Of a DNA stretch of 45,000 nt, positions 1-9,033 are shown in pieces. The stretch is from contig CAJNDS010000668.1 of the NCBI GenBank assembly GCA_905221605.1, forward strand, positions 1,037,555-1,082,554. Direction: 5' to 3'. This DNA comes from Symbiodinium natans. Taxonomy: Eukaryota > Sar > Dinophyceae > Suessiales > Symbiodiniaceae. A program made the translations under genes and the position numbers. Numbering within the stretch: the stretch's first letter is position 1; each line of letters starts with the position of its first letter. Under the pieces are notes generated by a model, which was given only the letters and a program-made list of their open reading frames with translations, did no database searches and had not been told where the DNA came from.

Positions 1-30
1 AGCCTGATTCACAGCCCAAAAGAGTTTTAG

Positions 31-83
31 GGTTTAGGGTTTAGGGTTTAAGGTTTAGGGTTTAGGGTTAGGGTTTTTTAGGG
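31..83 (+). repeat. Interspersed telomeric array TTTAGGG
   Basis: About six TTTAGGG units with small slips (TTTAAGG, TTAGGG). It is the first of dozens of internal telomere-type arrays and lies at the window edge, so it may continue outside. Confidence 0.9.
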
Positions 84-318
84 CGTAAGGCTTAGAGATT
101 AGGGGTTAGCGTCTTGAGCCAAAGGTCCTCTCCCCCCAACCCCCTCCAAAGCTCAATCCTGTACTCGTCCCGAAACCACACTCCTTCAAGCAAGCGTTGA
201 TGTTTTGGGATTGGATTTGCAGGGCCTTTGGCCTTGGGATCAGAGTGCCTTTGGCGTCTTTTGGCTTCCCGATCTTCCCTCATAACCTCATCATATGCGC
301 CCTCTTAAAACCCAAAAT
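84..318. other. Unique spacer, no feature seen
   Basis: Non-repetitive sequence between two telomeric arrays of opposite orientation. A 63-codon open frame on the minus strand has no recognisable motif, and I do not call it a gene. Confidence 0.5.
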
Positions 319-430
319 CCCTAAACCCTAAACCCTAAACCCTAAACCCTAAACCCTAAACCCTAAACCCTAAACCCTAAACCCTAAACCCTAAACCCTA
401 GACCCTAAACCCTAAACCCTAAACCCTAAA
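319..430 (-). repeat. Telomeric array CCCTAAA, about 16 units
   Basis: Nearly perfect CCCTAAA heptamers with one CCCTAGA variant near 399. The orientation is opposite to the array at the window start. Confidence 0.95.
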
Positions 431-515
431 GACACGCCGAATGCAAAGCCATGCTGCGCCCCCCACGGTTTCTTGGGCATCTAACAAATCCGAACCCGAA
501 GGCCCTCGACTCTAA

Positions 516-590
516 CTTAGGGTTTAGGGTTTAGGGTTTAGGGTTTAGGGTTTAGGGTTTAGGGTTTAGGGTTTAGGGTTTAGGGTTTAG
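516..590 (+). repeat. Telomeric array TTTAGGG, about 10 units
   Basis: Perfect heptamers that end abruptly at TTTAGCG. Confidence 0.95.
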
Positions 591-1290
591 CGTAACCCCT
601 CTCTCGGGCCGTGACCCCCGGTAAACCCTAGGCCCCGCAACCCAAAACAAAAGGTCACTGCAGCTTCGAGGCCTTTGGGTCTAGAATGTGCAGGGCTAAG
701 GGGCATTTTAGGGCAAGATTGGCTTTCCATTCATCAGCTAGGCACTCCCTAAGCCCTAAACCCTAAACCCTAAAGCCTAAAGCTTAAAGCCTAAAGCCCT
801 AAACCCTGAACCGCTGCCAGGCCTTGCAAGCCACGGCAACCTCACTCCATTCTGGGTTTCGGGTTTACGGTTTAGTGCTGATTTGGGCAAGCAATTCAAA
901 ATCACCTTCCCCCCCCCCCCCGCCACAGCCCTTGTAGAAATATCTCTTCTGGTGCTAGCTCCTTCTGGTCTCACAGAGGTTTAGGTTTAGAGGGAGCGGA
1001 AAAAGAGATCACGTACAGTACCCCATGCTATTTTTTCCCCAAGTTTTGACACCCGAAACCCAACTACAGTCCTGGACCATAAGCCTTTCAGGCATTCAGT
1101 CAGGACCCCCCAAGCACCCAACCCCATGCACTGGAAATCATCCTTGACACGGCTAGACAGCCCCAGAGCCCCTTCTTTTCAGATATGAAAGGCTTTTTGG
1201 TTTCAGGATGCAACTTATTTAGACATGGAGAGCCCGAAAACCAGAATAAACCCTGAAAAAGGTATATTCCTTACTCGAGAGGCTCTGTGT
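591..1290. other. Spacer with one small degenerate telomeric patch
   Basis: Mostly unique. A degenerate CCCTAAA/CCTAAAG patch lies at about 752-806 and a C homopolymer at about 909-920. No supported gene. Confidence 0.5.
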
Positions 1291-1545
1291 CCCTAAACCC
1301 CAAACCCCCTAACCCGAAACTCTAAACCCTAAACCCTAAACTCCAAACCCTCTAAACACGAAACCCTAAGCAAAAGGCAGAGGCTCCCAAATCAAGACCC
1401 CCCCACTGTCAGGTTCCCAGCAGCATTGCGGCAAAAAACTCAAGGCCCCCAGAGGGCCCGATACCCCTTAATTAAGGAATATACACCCTAAAACCTAAAC
1501 CCGAAACCCTAAACACTAAACCCTACAACCCTAAACCATAAAGGT
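1291..1545 (-). repeat. Two degenerate CCCTAAA clusters around a family-F element end
   Basis: Degenerate heptamers (CCCTAAA, CCCCAAA, CCCGAAA, CTCTAAA) occupy about 1291-1375 and 1486-1545. Between them, 1447-1483 reads like the left end of the family-F element at 32128 (CCAGAG...CCCTTAATTA.GGAATA). Confidence 0.7.
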
Positions 1546-1576
1546 GCCCATGTTGTGACTTAAGGTTTACACTTAC

Positions 1577-1655
1577 TAGCCCAGTAGCCATATTATAATG
1601 GTGCCCTTTTGCTTGGCTAGCTACTTACTTCATAAGGGAAGCCAGAAACCCCCCC

Positions 1656-1686
<31 letters not shown>

Positions 1687-1718
1687 AAAAAAAAAGTAAA
1701 GGGTAACACTGGGCTACC
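1577..1718. mobile_element. MITE-like palindromic element, family B (copy 1)
   Basis: The ends are inverted repeats: TAGCCCAGTAGCCATATTATAA on the left, shortened in the middle to CACTGGGCTACC on the right. The interior has the family-B signature (GGGCACC...TTGG, TTACTT.ATAAGGGA) but also a C run of about 30 nt followed by an A run of about 24 nt near 1651-1695. It is too short to code. Other copies are at 15601, 17288 and 42499. Confidence 0.65.
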
Positions 1719-1800
1719 AAGTACTCCGTATTTGAAGGGGGTATTCAGGGCTCCCTGGGTTGAGGCCACGAGAACAAAGGGTGGGTGTTCAGGGTCTTTG

Positions 1801-2000
1801 TATAGTGGGTTTAGAGGGTTTAGGGTGGGGTGCTTCGGGTGCTTCGGGTGTTTGGGGTGTTTGGGTGTTTCGGGCGTTCAGGGTGTTTCGGGCGTTTAGG
1901 GCGTTTAAGGTGTTTAGGGTGTTTCGGGTTTTAGGGCATTCGGGTGTCTCGGGTGTTTTCGGGTGCTTGGCGTGTTTAGTGCTTTGGGTGTTTGCGTTTG
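1801..2000 (+). repeat. Strongly degenerate telomere-like array (GTGTTTCGGG)
   Basis: About 20 irregular 7-10 nt units of the type GTGTTTCGGG, GCGTTTAGGG and GTGCTTCGGG. It looks like a decayed telomeric array that acquired a GTG insertion. Apparent open frames here are translation of the repeat (VFRAFRAFRVF). Confidence 0.75.
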
Positions 2001-2154
2001 GGGCTATAGAGCCTATGGGAGCCTGAATGTGTTGACCTGGGCTGGCCTGCAAGTAAGGAGCGAAAGCAACAATTTAGGATGTGGGGTGCAGGGGCACTTA
2101 TCTACCTTCCGGTCCCGTTGGTGGCCCGAAGCCCCGAAGCCCAAAACCCAAAGA

Positions 2155-2275
2155 AAGGGTTGAGGGTTTGGGGCTTGGGGTTTAGGGTCTAGAGTAAACC
2201 CTAACCCCTAAACCCTAAACCCTCAACCCTAAACCCTAAACTCTGAACCCTGAACCCTGGGTTTCGGGTTTAGGG
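2155..2275. repeat. Convergent degenerate telomeric arrays
   Basis: TTTGGGG/TTTAGGG units run into CCCTAAA/CCCTCAA units at about 2195, then switch back to TTTCGGG/TTTAGGG. This makes a small palindrome-like telomeric junction. Confidence 0.7.
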
Positions 2276-2423
2276 TGCTAGAAGGCCCAGGATGCCAGTC
2301 AGGTGCCAGAACTGCTAAATATCGCAGGCCCTCGCCCCTAATGGCCCCACTTGGAGGTTCAGGGTTTGGGGTTTAGTAGGGTTTAGGGTTCAGGGTTTGT
2401 TGGGTACTGTGGTTGTTTCGTAA

Positions 2424-2566
2424 GGTTCATGGTTTGGGGTCTGGGGTTCAGGGTGTAGGTTTTAGGGTTGTTAGAAGTAGGGTTCTACGTATTGTAGCTA
2501 TACTTATGACCCTATTTAGGGTCCTTGTAACCCTACTTCTAACTACGCATGAACCTCCAAGTAGAC
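2424..2566. mobile_element. Diverged family-A palindromic element
   Basis: It starts with AAGGTTCATGG and ends with CATGAACCTCCAAGTA. The interior inverted repeat TTAGAAGTAGGGTT / AACCCTACTTCTAA is the family-A core. Telomere-like units lie inside the left half (about 2440-2470). Confidence 0.6.
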
Positions 2567-2918
2567 CCTCAACCCTGAACCCTGATTGGCCTACAGAGCC
2601 CAAAACCTCTTAACTCAGGAATACATGCCTTAGACTAACCCTGAGGGTGTATTGGAGTGAACCCCTAAACCATGACGGTTAGCCGTCAGCAGTCCCTCCA
2701 CGTCGTGGCTTTGCAGAGTCATAGACTCTATCCTAAACCCTAAACCCTAAACCATAGGCCGCCCGCGCCAGGCGGCGGCCGGTACAACTGAACGCTACCG
2801 CTTCGAGATCTGCTTGCTTTGCCAAGCAGATCGAGTTTGCCACACCTGATGCATCCCTGCTAGCCATTGGGCACAATGTAATAATCGATTAACCCTAAAC
2901 CCCCGACGCGCCACCCCG
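2567..2918. other. Spacer without supported gene
   Basis: Contains about three CCCTAAA units near 2731-2753 and a GC-rich patch at 2760-2785 (CGCGCCAGGCGGCGGCCGG). Nothing else recognised. Confidence 0.5.
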
Positions 2919-3545
2919 GTGGGGGAGGCCAGGGTTGCCCCCGCCAGAGTTGCCCCCGCCAGAATTTCCCCCGCCAGGGTTGCCCCCCACCAGGGTCCCA
3001 CCAGGGTTGCCCCCGCCAGGGTTGCCCCACCAGGCTTTGCCCCCGCCGGGGTTGCCCCACCTAGAGTTCCCCCCACCAGCGTTGCCCCCGCCATGGTTGC
3101 CCCTGCCGAGGGTTGCTTCCGCGAGGGTTGCGGTTGCCCCCCTCAGGGTTGCCCCCGCCAGGGTTGCCCCCGCCAAGGGTTGCCCCCACCAGGTTTGCCC
3201 CCCCCAGGTTTGCCCCTGCCAGGGTTGCCCCCACCAACATTCCCCCACCAGGGTTGCCCCCACCAGGGTTGCCCCGCCAGGGTTGCCCCTGGCATTGTTG
3301 GTTCCGTTAGGGTTGCCCTGCCAGTTGCGCCCAAAATTCCTTTCCAACTTTCCAGGTCGCTCTCCGCACAGTCGCCCTCGCCAGGGTGACAGGGTTGCCC
3401 CCACCAGGGTTGCTCACATTTGCCCGGCAGGGTTGCCCCCGCCAGGGTTGCCCTTGTGAGGGTGTTCCCTCAGGGTTGCCCCCGCCAGAATCTCCTTTGC
3501 AAGATTGCTCTAAACAGGTTGTTGCGCCCGCCAAGGTTGCCCCAG
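2919..3545. repeat. 15-bp GC-rich minisatellite, array 1
   Basis: About 35-40 copies of a unit close to GCCAGGGTTGCCCCC, with indels that move the phase. Because the unit is five codons long, all frames stay open. The plus strand reads as P-P-P-G-L and V-A-P-A-R; the minus strand reads as G-A-T-L-A and G-Q-P-W-R pentapeptides. The phase shifts and the absence of a framed start argue for a minisatellite and against an expressed gene. Confidence 0.85.
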
Positions 3546-3855
3546 CCTTGGCGCCATGTCGCCTACTTGACGGCCCTCCCAGACCACCTGGTCCTCCTCA
3601 CACGCTTGCGAGGCTTCCTCCTCCTTCTCTATGAAGGAACCACAAGCTCCCTGCCAAAGTACTCTATTATTCTGCCAGGGTGCCGGCAATGTTGCCCTCG
3701 CCAGGGTTGTTGGTTGCGCCAGGGTTGCGCCTGCCAGGGTTGCCCCCCCCGTTCCCTCCATCTCATGGCTCGCGTTGGAAAAACCGACACGGGGCTTGCC
3801 CTGGCTTTAGCTATGGTTTTGAGGGTGTCTTCAACACAGTAGTTTGGATCCAGGA
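3546..3855 (+). repeat. Unique block, copy 1 of a ~600-bp duplication
   Basis: GCGCCATGTCGCCTACTTG, then CAGACCACCTGGTCCTCCT, AGGAACCACAAGC, CTCATGGCTCGCGTTGGAA and ACACAGTAGTTTGGATCC. The same segments recur in the same order at 4140-4455, so the block was duplicated together with the minisatellite beside it. Confidence 0.8.
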
Positions 3856-4139
3856 CCGCGATGGGGGGAGAGTTGAGCCTTGAGAGGGGCCCCCTGCCCC
3901 CCCCCACCCCCCGCCAGGGTTGCCCCCGCCAGGCCAGGTTGCCCCCACCAGGGTTGCCCCCGCCCCCACCAGCCAGGGTTGCCCCTGTCAGGGCCCTGGC
4001 AGGGTTGCCCCCGCCAGGGTGGTTGCCCTATGCCAGGGCCGCTCTCCGCAGGGTTGCCCTCGTTGCCTCCGTGAGGGTTGTCCCTGCCAGGGTTTCCCCC
4101 GCCCCCTCCCCCTTCAGGGTTGCCCCCGCCACCAACCCC
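3856..4139. repeat. 15-bp GC-rich minisatellite, array 2
   Basis: Same GCCAGGGTTGCCCCC unit as 2919-3545, here more degenerate and C-rich. It lies between the two copies of the duplicated block. Confidence 0.8.
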
Positions 4140-4455
4140 GGCACCATGTCGCCTACTTGTGCACCCTTCTCAGTGACGGCCCTCCCAGACAACCTGGTCC
4201 TCCTTGCGCGCTTCCAAGCCTTCCAGGAAGGAACCACAAGCTTTCTGCCAAAGTACTCAATGTTGCCCTCGCCGGGGTTGCACGCCAGGGTTGCGCCTGC
4301 CAGGGCTGCCCCCGCCGCATTCCCTCCATCTCATCCGGGTTATTCCGGAGTCCTGCGACCAACATGGCTCGGGTTGGAAAAACCGATACGGGGCTTGCCC
4401 TGGCTTAGCTATGGCCTTGAGGGTGTCTTAAACACAGTAGTTTGGATCCAGGACA
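4140..4455 (+). repeat. Unique block, copy 2 of the ~600-bp duplication
   Basis: Diverged second copy of 3546-3855, with a minisatellite patch inserted at about 4260-4320. It shares the end segment ACACAGTAGTTTGGATCCAG with copy 1. Confidence 0.8.
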
Positions 4456-4667
4456 GTGTAGGCTCAAGCAACAGCAGCAGTACGTCCCATCCCGGCCATC
4501 GGGGAGAGTGGAGGTGAAAAGCCCCCTTGATAGGGGGGTGGGGGGTAGACCGCACTAAACCCGAAAAAGGCGGTAGTTTGGGTGGTTGGGGTGGGATCCG
4601 CTGCACCGAGGCGGCCCGACCCGCCACCACTCCCTGGCGCGGGTCGGGACCGCGGCACTTTGGAACA
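4456..4667. other. Unique spacer, no feature seen
   Basis: G/C-rich unique DNA. No gene supported. Confidence 0.4.
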
Positions 4668-4870
4668 CCCTAAACCCTAAACCCTAAACCCTAAACCCTC
4701 GGCATAAATTCAGATTTGCAGCTCCATCCTTCGTCGTGGCTCGGTATGCTTTCCTGGACTGACTGTCTGGCCCAACGTTTAGGGTTTAGGGTTTATAGGG
4801 TTTAGGGTTTAGGGTTTAGGGATTAGGGATTAGGGTTTAGGGTTTAGGGTTTGGGGTTCAGGGTTTTGAA
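4668..4870. repeat. Divergent pair of telomeric arrays
   Basis: About five CCCTAAA units (4668-4699) and about 12 TTTAGGG units with variants (4777-4867), separated by about 77 bp of unique DNA. The pair points outward on both sides. Confidence 0.9.
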
Positions 4871-5266
4871 GTTTGGGAGTAAACTTTACACTGTCCTTAA
4901 AGGATCAAACATCGGAGCTTACGCTCAAAAACAACGAAACCTTACACCCTGAACAACTAAAGCCCCTCGAGCACTAAACCCGAACCCAAAATCTTTTGTA
5001 GGGTTCTTCAGGTTTAGGAGGTCGTTCAAAAGGTCCTTTGAAGGGATGGACCAGGCGAAGAGGGGAGTCCTTACAACAATTGGGGGACATTGACCAGCTA
5101 CCATATTTTAGGGTCCCTAAGGGCGAGGCGGGTTCAAGGGCGGCATGCAACCCAAGGTTCCCTAATACTCCCAAAGGCTCCCAAAGCTTCCCTAAGGTTT
5201 CCTAGGTACCTACCCGCCATGAACCGCCCGCCCTCACGAGCCCGATAATCCTAAGCTCCTGAAGCC
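4871..5266. other. Unique spacer, no feature seen
   Basis: No repeat of note apart from CCCTAAG/CTCCCAAAG runs near 5165-5205. The small open frame here lacks any recognisable motif. Confidence 0.45.
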
Positions 5267-5735
5267 AGAACCCTAAACCCTAAACCCTAAACCCTAAACC
5301 CTAAACCCTAAACCCTAAACGTACCTCCAAGTGGCAACCTGCACACTAGGGCTTGAGACTTAGCAAGGGAAAATTTGCAGTTTAGGGTTTAGGGTTTAGG
5401 GTTTAGGGTGCTTGACGCCTAAACCCTGAACACGAAGATGCTCATGAGTTCGGCGCGCCCCTCAATGCCGTGTCGGGTTGCGGGCTCAGGCCCTGGACAC
5501 CCGCACGCCCAACTAAACAGCGCAAACCTACCCGAAACCCTAAACCCTAAACCCTAAACCCTAAACCCTAAACGCCTAAACCCTGGGCTTCCCAAACTTG
5601 AAACCCCTGGAAAAAGGAAAACAACAAAAACAAGAAACAGACAAGTCCCATGTAATCCCTTTAACCCTAAACCCTAAACCCTAAGCCCTAAGCCCTAAAA
5701 CCTAAACCCTAAGCCCTAAACCCTAACCCTAAACC
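5267..5735. repeat. Cluster of four telomeric arrays
   Basis: CCCTAAA at 5271-5320 (7 units), TTTAGGG at 5381-5409 (4 units), CCCTAAA at 5531-5582 (7 units), and mixed CCCTAAA/CCCTAAG at 5663-5735. Short unique spacers separate them. Confidence 0.9.
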
Positions 5736-6125
5736 AGAAGCCCAAAGCCACGGTAAACGCAAGGCCGGGTCACCCGAAGCTTCCGCCACCCAAGAGAGGC
5801 CCGAGCTCGAGTACGCCGTTTAACCTGGCCGATGGGTTTAGGGTTTGGGGTTTGGGGTTAGGGGTTTGGGGTTTAGGGGTTTGGGCTTGAATCTTCTCGG
5901 GTACAGGGTTTAAGTTCTAGGGTTTAGGCTGTAAGGTTGAGGGATGTTAAATTGCATTCTTGTACGCGTAGATTCGGCCCAAGATGCAGATCACCCCCGC
6001 CCCATCTTACGCGGGTTTGGGCTTGAAGTTGGCTTGGTTTAATGCACTTTTTGGGACCTGGTGTTAAGCGTTTAAAGTCTATCTCATCCGAGGAGCATTT
6101 TGGGAAGCGTACAAATGCCCTACTC
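5736..6125. other. Spacer with a TTTGGGG-variant array
   Basis: A degenerate TTTGGGG/TTTAGGG array lies at about 5835-5885. The remainder is unique and has no supported gene. Confidence 0.5.
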
Positions 6126-6232
6126 GACCCAAGAGTAACCTAGGTACAAAAAGGGGTGCCCTTGTTGGTTTAAAGGGGCTTAGAAGGGAACGTAAGCCCT
6201 ACATATAGGGAATAAGGGCCTACTCCCGGTCC
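6126..6232. mobile_element. MITE-like element, family C (copy 1)
   Basis: The left end GACCCAAGAGTAACCTAGG is an inverted match to the right end GGGCCTACTCCCGGTCC. The interior has AAAAAGGGGTGCCCTTGTTGG and GGAATAAGGGCC. Relatives lie at 7345, 20506, 31274 and 44052. Confidence 0.65.
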
Positions 6233-6284
6233 CAGCCCAAACCCTGCATAAGCCCTGCTCCTGTAGGCTCAACTCAGGGTTTTA

Positions 6285-6520
6285 AGGGTTTGGGGTTTAG
6301 GGTTTAGGGTAGGGTTTAGGGTTTAGGGTTTAGGGTTTAGGGTTTAGGGTTTAGGGTTTAGGGTTTAGGGTTTAGGGTTTAGGGTTTAGGGTTTTGTTCA
6401 CAGTTCACAGTCCAGGGTTTAGGGCTCAGGGTGCAGGGGTTTAGGGGTTTAGGGATTTAGGTGTTTAGGGGTTTAGGCATGGAGGGGTTTAGGGGTTGAG
6501 GGTTTCGGGGGCTTAGGGTT
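6285..6520 (+). repeat. Telomeric array TTTAGGG with a TTTAGGGG tail
   Basis: About 14 perfect TTTAGGG units (6292-6393), then a degenerate part with GTTTAGGG and TTTAGGGG units up to about 6520. Confidence 0.9.
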
Positions 6521-6639
6521 TGTAGCGCCCTGAGCCCTTCTTCCCTACGGCAAGTCCACCAGCTCCGATGTCTTGTGCCGATGTCCCTTAGGAACGCCGA
6601 CACTTTTGCAGGTCAGGAAGCTGGACGAAGCAACCCCAA

Positions 6640-6780
6640 CCCTTAGACCCTCGAACCCAACCCTATACCCTAACCCCTCAACCCCTCAACCCCTCAACCA
6701 TCCTGAACCATCCTGAACCATCCTCAACCATCATCCTGAACTATCCTAAAGTATCCTAAACCCCTCAATCCCTAAACCCC
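6640..6780 (-). repeat. Degenerate telomere-derived repeats (CCCCTCAA, ATCCTGAACC)
   Basis: Three CCCCTCAAC units are followed by several 10-bp ATCCTGAACC units, grading into ATCCTAAA. This looks like local amplification of variant telomeric units. Confidence 0.7.
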
Positions 6781-7034
6781 GGAACCGCGATGCGGGGGTT
6801 TGGGGGTGGGGGGGTCCAGGGGGGTTTAAGGGTGGGGGTAGGAGGGGGGCTGAGGCGGGGTTTAGGCGGTTTAGGGGATTGAGGGAGCCCCGCACAGCAA
6901 GTAAGACCACACTGCTGCGAAGGAGCTTCGGCGGAAGGGGGTAATCGCCGAACATGCTGCTCCAAGTGCCACTAAGTGAGCCTGGGCACATTCAGGGCTC
7001 AGGGTTTAGACTAGAGAAAACCCAATCTCTAACC
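6781..7034. other. G-rich low-complexity stretch and spacer
   Basis: 6790-6870 is dominated by GGGGGT and GGGTTTAGG-like tracts. Open frames on the minus strand here are proline-rich shadows of that composition. Confidence 0.5.
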
Positions 7035-7125
7035 TCACCACCAAACCCTAAACCCAAAACCCTAAACCCCAAACCCTAAACCCGAAACCCCAAACCCTAA
7101 ACCCTAGAACCCAAAGCCCTCAATC
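7035..7125 (-). repeat. Degenerate CCCTAAA/CCCCAAA array
   Basis: About ten heptamers, roughly half of them variants. Confidence 0.8.
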
Positions 7126-7184
7126 CCCAACCGGAAGAGGGTCAGGCGATCCGAATTGTAGGCCTTAATTTGGGTCCCCTGTTA

Positions 7185-7320
7185 TACTTGGAGGTTCATG
7201 AGACTTAATAACCACTTATAACTGGGCTTATAACCCTACTTATAATAGGGCTAACCCTATTATAAGTAGGGTTCTAAGTACAGTTATAAGTGGTTAGTAA
7301 GTACCATGAACCTTGAAGTA
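7185..7320. mobile_element. MITE-like palindrome, family A (copy 1)
   Basis: TACTTGGAGGTTCATGAGAC on the left pairs with GTACCATGAACCTTGAAGTA on the right. The inner arms AACCACTTATAACTG and CAGTTATAAGTGGTT, and AACCCTACTTATAATA against TATTATAAGTAGGGTT, make almost the whole element one hairpin. It has no coding capacity. Confidence 0.8.
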
Positions 7321-7344
7321 GCCTTATATACACTATACATAATC

Positions 7345-7459
7345 TAGTCCCGGAAGTAACCTAGGAAGAAAAAGGGTGCCCTTTTTGGTTTTAAGGGGAG
7401 TACAAGGGAGCCCCAGACATAAAAAAAAGGGAAAAAGGGGCCTACTCCCGGTCCTAGTA
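7345..7459. mobile_element. MITE-like element, family C (copy 2)
   Basis: CTAGTCCCGGAAGTAACCTAGG and its inverted partner CCTACTCCCGGTCCTAG bound it. The interior matches family C. The right end is duplicated beyond the adjacent telomeric array (see 7460-7509). Confidence 0.7.
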
Positions 7460-7509
7460 GCCCTAAACCCTAAACCCTAAACCCTAAACCCTAAACCCTA
7501 AACCCTAAG
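7460..7509 (-). repeat. Telomeric array flanked by a 13-nt direct duplication
   Basis: About seven CCCTAAA units sit exactly between two copies of CCCGGTCCTAGTA (7447-7459 and 7510-7522). The arrangement is what insertion of a telomeric block at a staggered break would leave. Confidence 0.85.
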
Positions 7510-7596
7510 CCCGGTCCTAGTAATAAGGGCCCATACTTCGGATCCCTTTAAATCCCTTCACACAAGGGTAAGGGACCATACTGACCAAGGGCCCAT

Positions 7597-7652
7597 GGTT
7601 TAGGGTTTAGGGTTTAGGGTTTAGGGTTTAGGGTTTAGGGTTTAGGGTTTAC
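7597..7652 (+). repeat. Telomeric array TTTAGGG, 8 units
   Basis: Perfect heptamers ending in TTTACG. Confidence 0.95.
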
Positions 7653-8151
7653 GTCCCAGGGGTTTAGGGAGGCGTCGAGGCATCACCACGTCCTGTAACA
7701 GGGAGGTCTTGAAGGGACTGTGGCTGAAAAGGGCCTTTTCAGGAAACATCTAGGGATGCAGAACTCCGTTTAGGGCTTAGTGTTTGTTCGTCAGGAGACT
7801 TTAGAAACCTCTTTCTCCTTAGCCCGAGAGCGAAGCCCCCAGCCACCAACACCCTAAAGCCTAAACCCTAAACCCTAAACGACTCTCCTCTGTAGGAGTT
7901 CCTTCGGGCCTGGGCCCACAACTTTTAAACCCCCGCGGCCCGAAACCCTAAGCCCCAAACCCTGAACCCTGATGGTGATGAACGGACGAACCCTAAAATC
8001 CTACAGAACGAAACCCTAAACCCTAAACCCTAAAAACGCACGGGCAAGGGTTGTCAAGGTTTGGGGTTTAAGGCTTCGGGTAAAACTCCTTCAAAGATGC
8101 CGCCAAAAAACTGCTCAGCTTAGATCTCTCCGCCTCACTCGACCTCGGCAG
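7653..8151. other. Spacer with three short telomeric patches
   Basis: CCCTAAA patches at about 7852-7880 and 8014-8034 and a degenerate one at 7941-7972. Otherwise unique, with no supported gene. Confidence 0.5.
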
Positions 8152-8306
8152 TACTTGAAGGTTCATGGTACCTATTAACCAATTATAACTGTACTGATAA
8201 CCCTACTTATAATACCCCTAAAGGGCCTTATGGAGGTTCTCCCACTTATAAGTAGGGTTATAAGTACAGTTGTAAGTGGTTGGTAAGTACCATGAACCTT
8301 CAAGTA
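8152..8306. mobile_element. MITE-like palindrome, family A (copy 2)
   Basis: A 155-bp near-perfect palindrome: TACTTGAAGGTTCATGGTAC on the left, GTACCATGAACCTTCAAGTA on the right. A central CCCCTAAAGGGCCTTATGG segment forms the turn. Confidence 0.85.
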
Positions 8307-8320
8307 GGGTCTTCATCTAA

Positions 8321-8456
8321 GGACAGTTGCATGGTCTAGTATGAGTTCGCAATTGGGGACTCCTGATATACCCTTCTATACCTGATAAATCCCAAGGGGC
8401 CATACTTCAGACTCTTTAGGTAAGGGACCCGATTCAAGGACCATGAAACTTCCCTA
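8321..8456. mobile_element. Degenerate MITE-like element, family E (copy 1)
   Basis: Left end GGACAGTTGCATGGTCTAGTA and right end GGACCATGAAACTTCCCTA are imperfect inverted partners. The interior shows the family-E landmarks (ATATACCC.TCTATACC, GGGCCATACTTCAGA). Confidence 0.5.
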
Positions 8457-8460
8457 AGGC

Positions 8461-8571
8461 TAAACCCTAAGCCAAACCCTAAACCCTAAACCCTAAACCC
8501 TAAACCCTAAACCCTAAACCCTAAACCCTAAACCCTAAACCCTAAAACCCTAAACCCTAAGCCCTAAACTA
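8461..8571 (-). repeat. Telomeric array CCCTAAA, about 15 units
   Basis: Perfect in the middle, with slips at both ends (CCCTAAG, CCCTAAAA). Confidence 0.95.
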
Positions 8572-8670
8572 CACCCTAAGGCACCATGTAACTACCACTG
8601 GACTACGCCGATGGAGCACCAAAAATACGGGCCCTCTAGCCTCCTTAACGAGAAGACAAGAACCTTTGAA

Positions 8671-8698
8671 GGTGTGTGTGTGTCTATAAATATATACG

Positions 8699-8731
<33 letters not shown>

Positions 8732-8762
8732 TTATGTGTGTGAGAGAGAGAGAGAGAGAGAT
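8671..8762. repeat. Compound microsatellite GT / TA / GA
   Basis: (GT)n, then (TA)n interrupted by ACG and ACA, then GTGTGTG and (GA)n. The open frame crossing it is an artefact of low complexity. Confidence 0.9.
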
Positions 8763-9033
8763 TGCGTGTTCAATTTTTTCAAAATCCCCTCCGAAACACC
8801 CAAACCCTAAAACCTTAAACCCTAAACCCTGGGGGTGTTTAGGGAGTCAGTTTGGGTGTCGGGATCAGAACTGGGAGTTAAAGTTAGGATTACTTGCAGG
8901 CATCTACTTAAAACCCTATTTAGGGTACTCATCCCAGACCCCTGAGGGGATCAAAAACCAGATCTTTAAGGGTTCGGAAGACTGACCCAATAGTAGTGTT
9001 TTTGGGTTTCGGGTTTAGGGTTTAGGGTGTATA
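8763..9033. other. Spacer with short telomeric patches
   Basis: Short CCCTAAA units at about 8802-8828 and TTTAGGG units at about 9007-9028. No gene supported. Confidence 0.45.

Noticed and set aside
109-125. Complement of TTTGGCTCAAG, part of the dinoflagellate spliced leader
   Set aside because: Only 11 of 22 nt match and the rest differs. One such match is not surprising in a window of this size, and no leader-RNA gene context follows.
2895-3459. Pro-rich and Gly-rich frames of 150-175 codons
   Set aside because: A 15-bp unit keeps many frames open on both strands. I report the pentapeptide pattern as a finding but do not call a gene.
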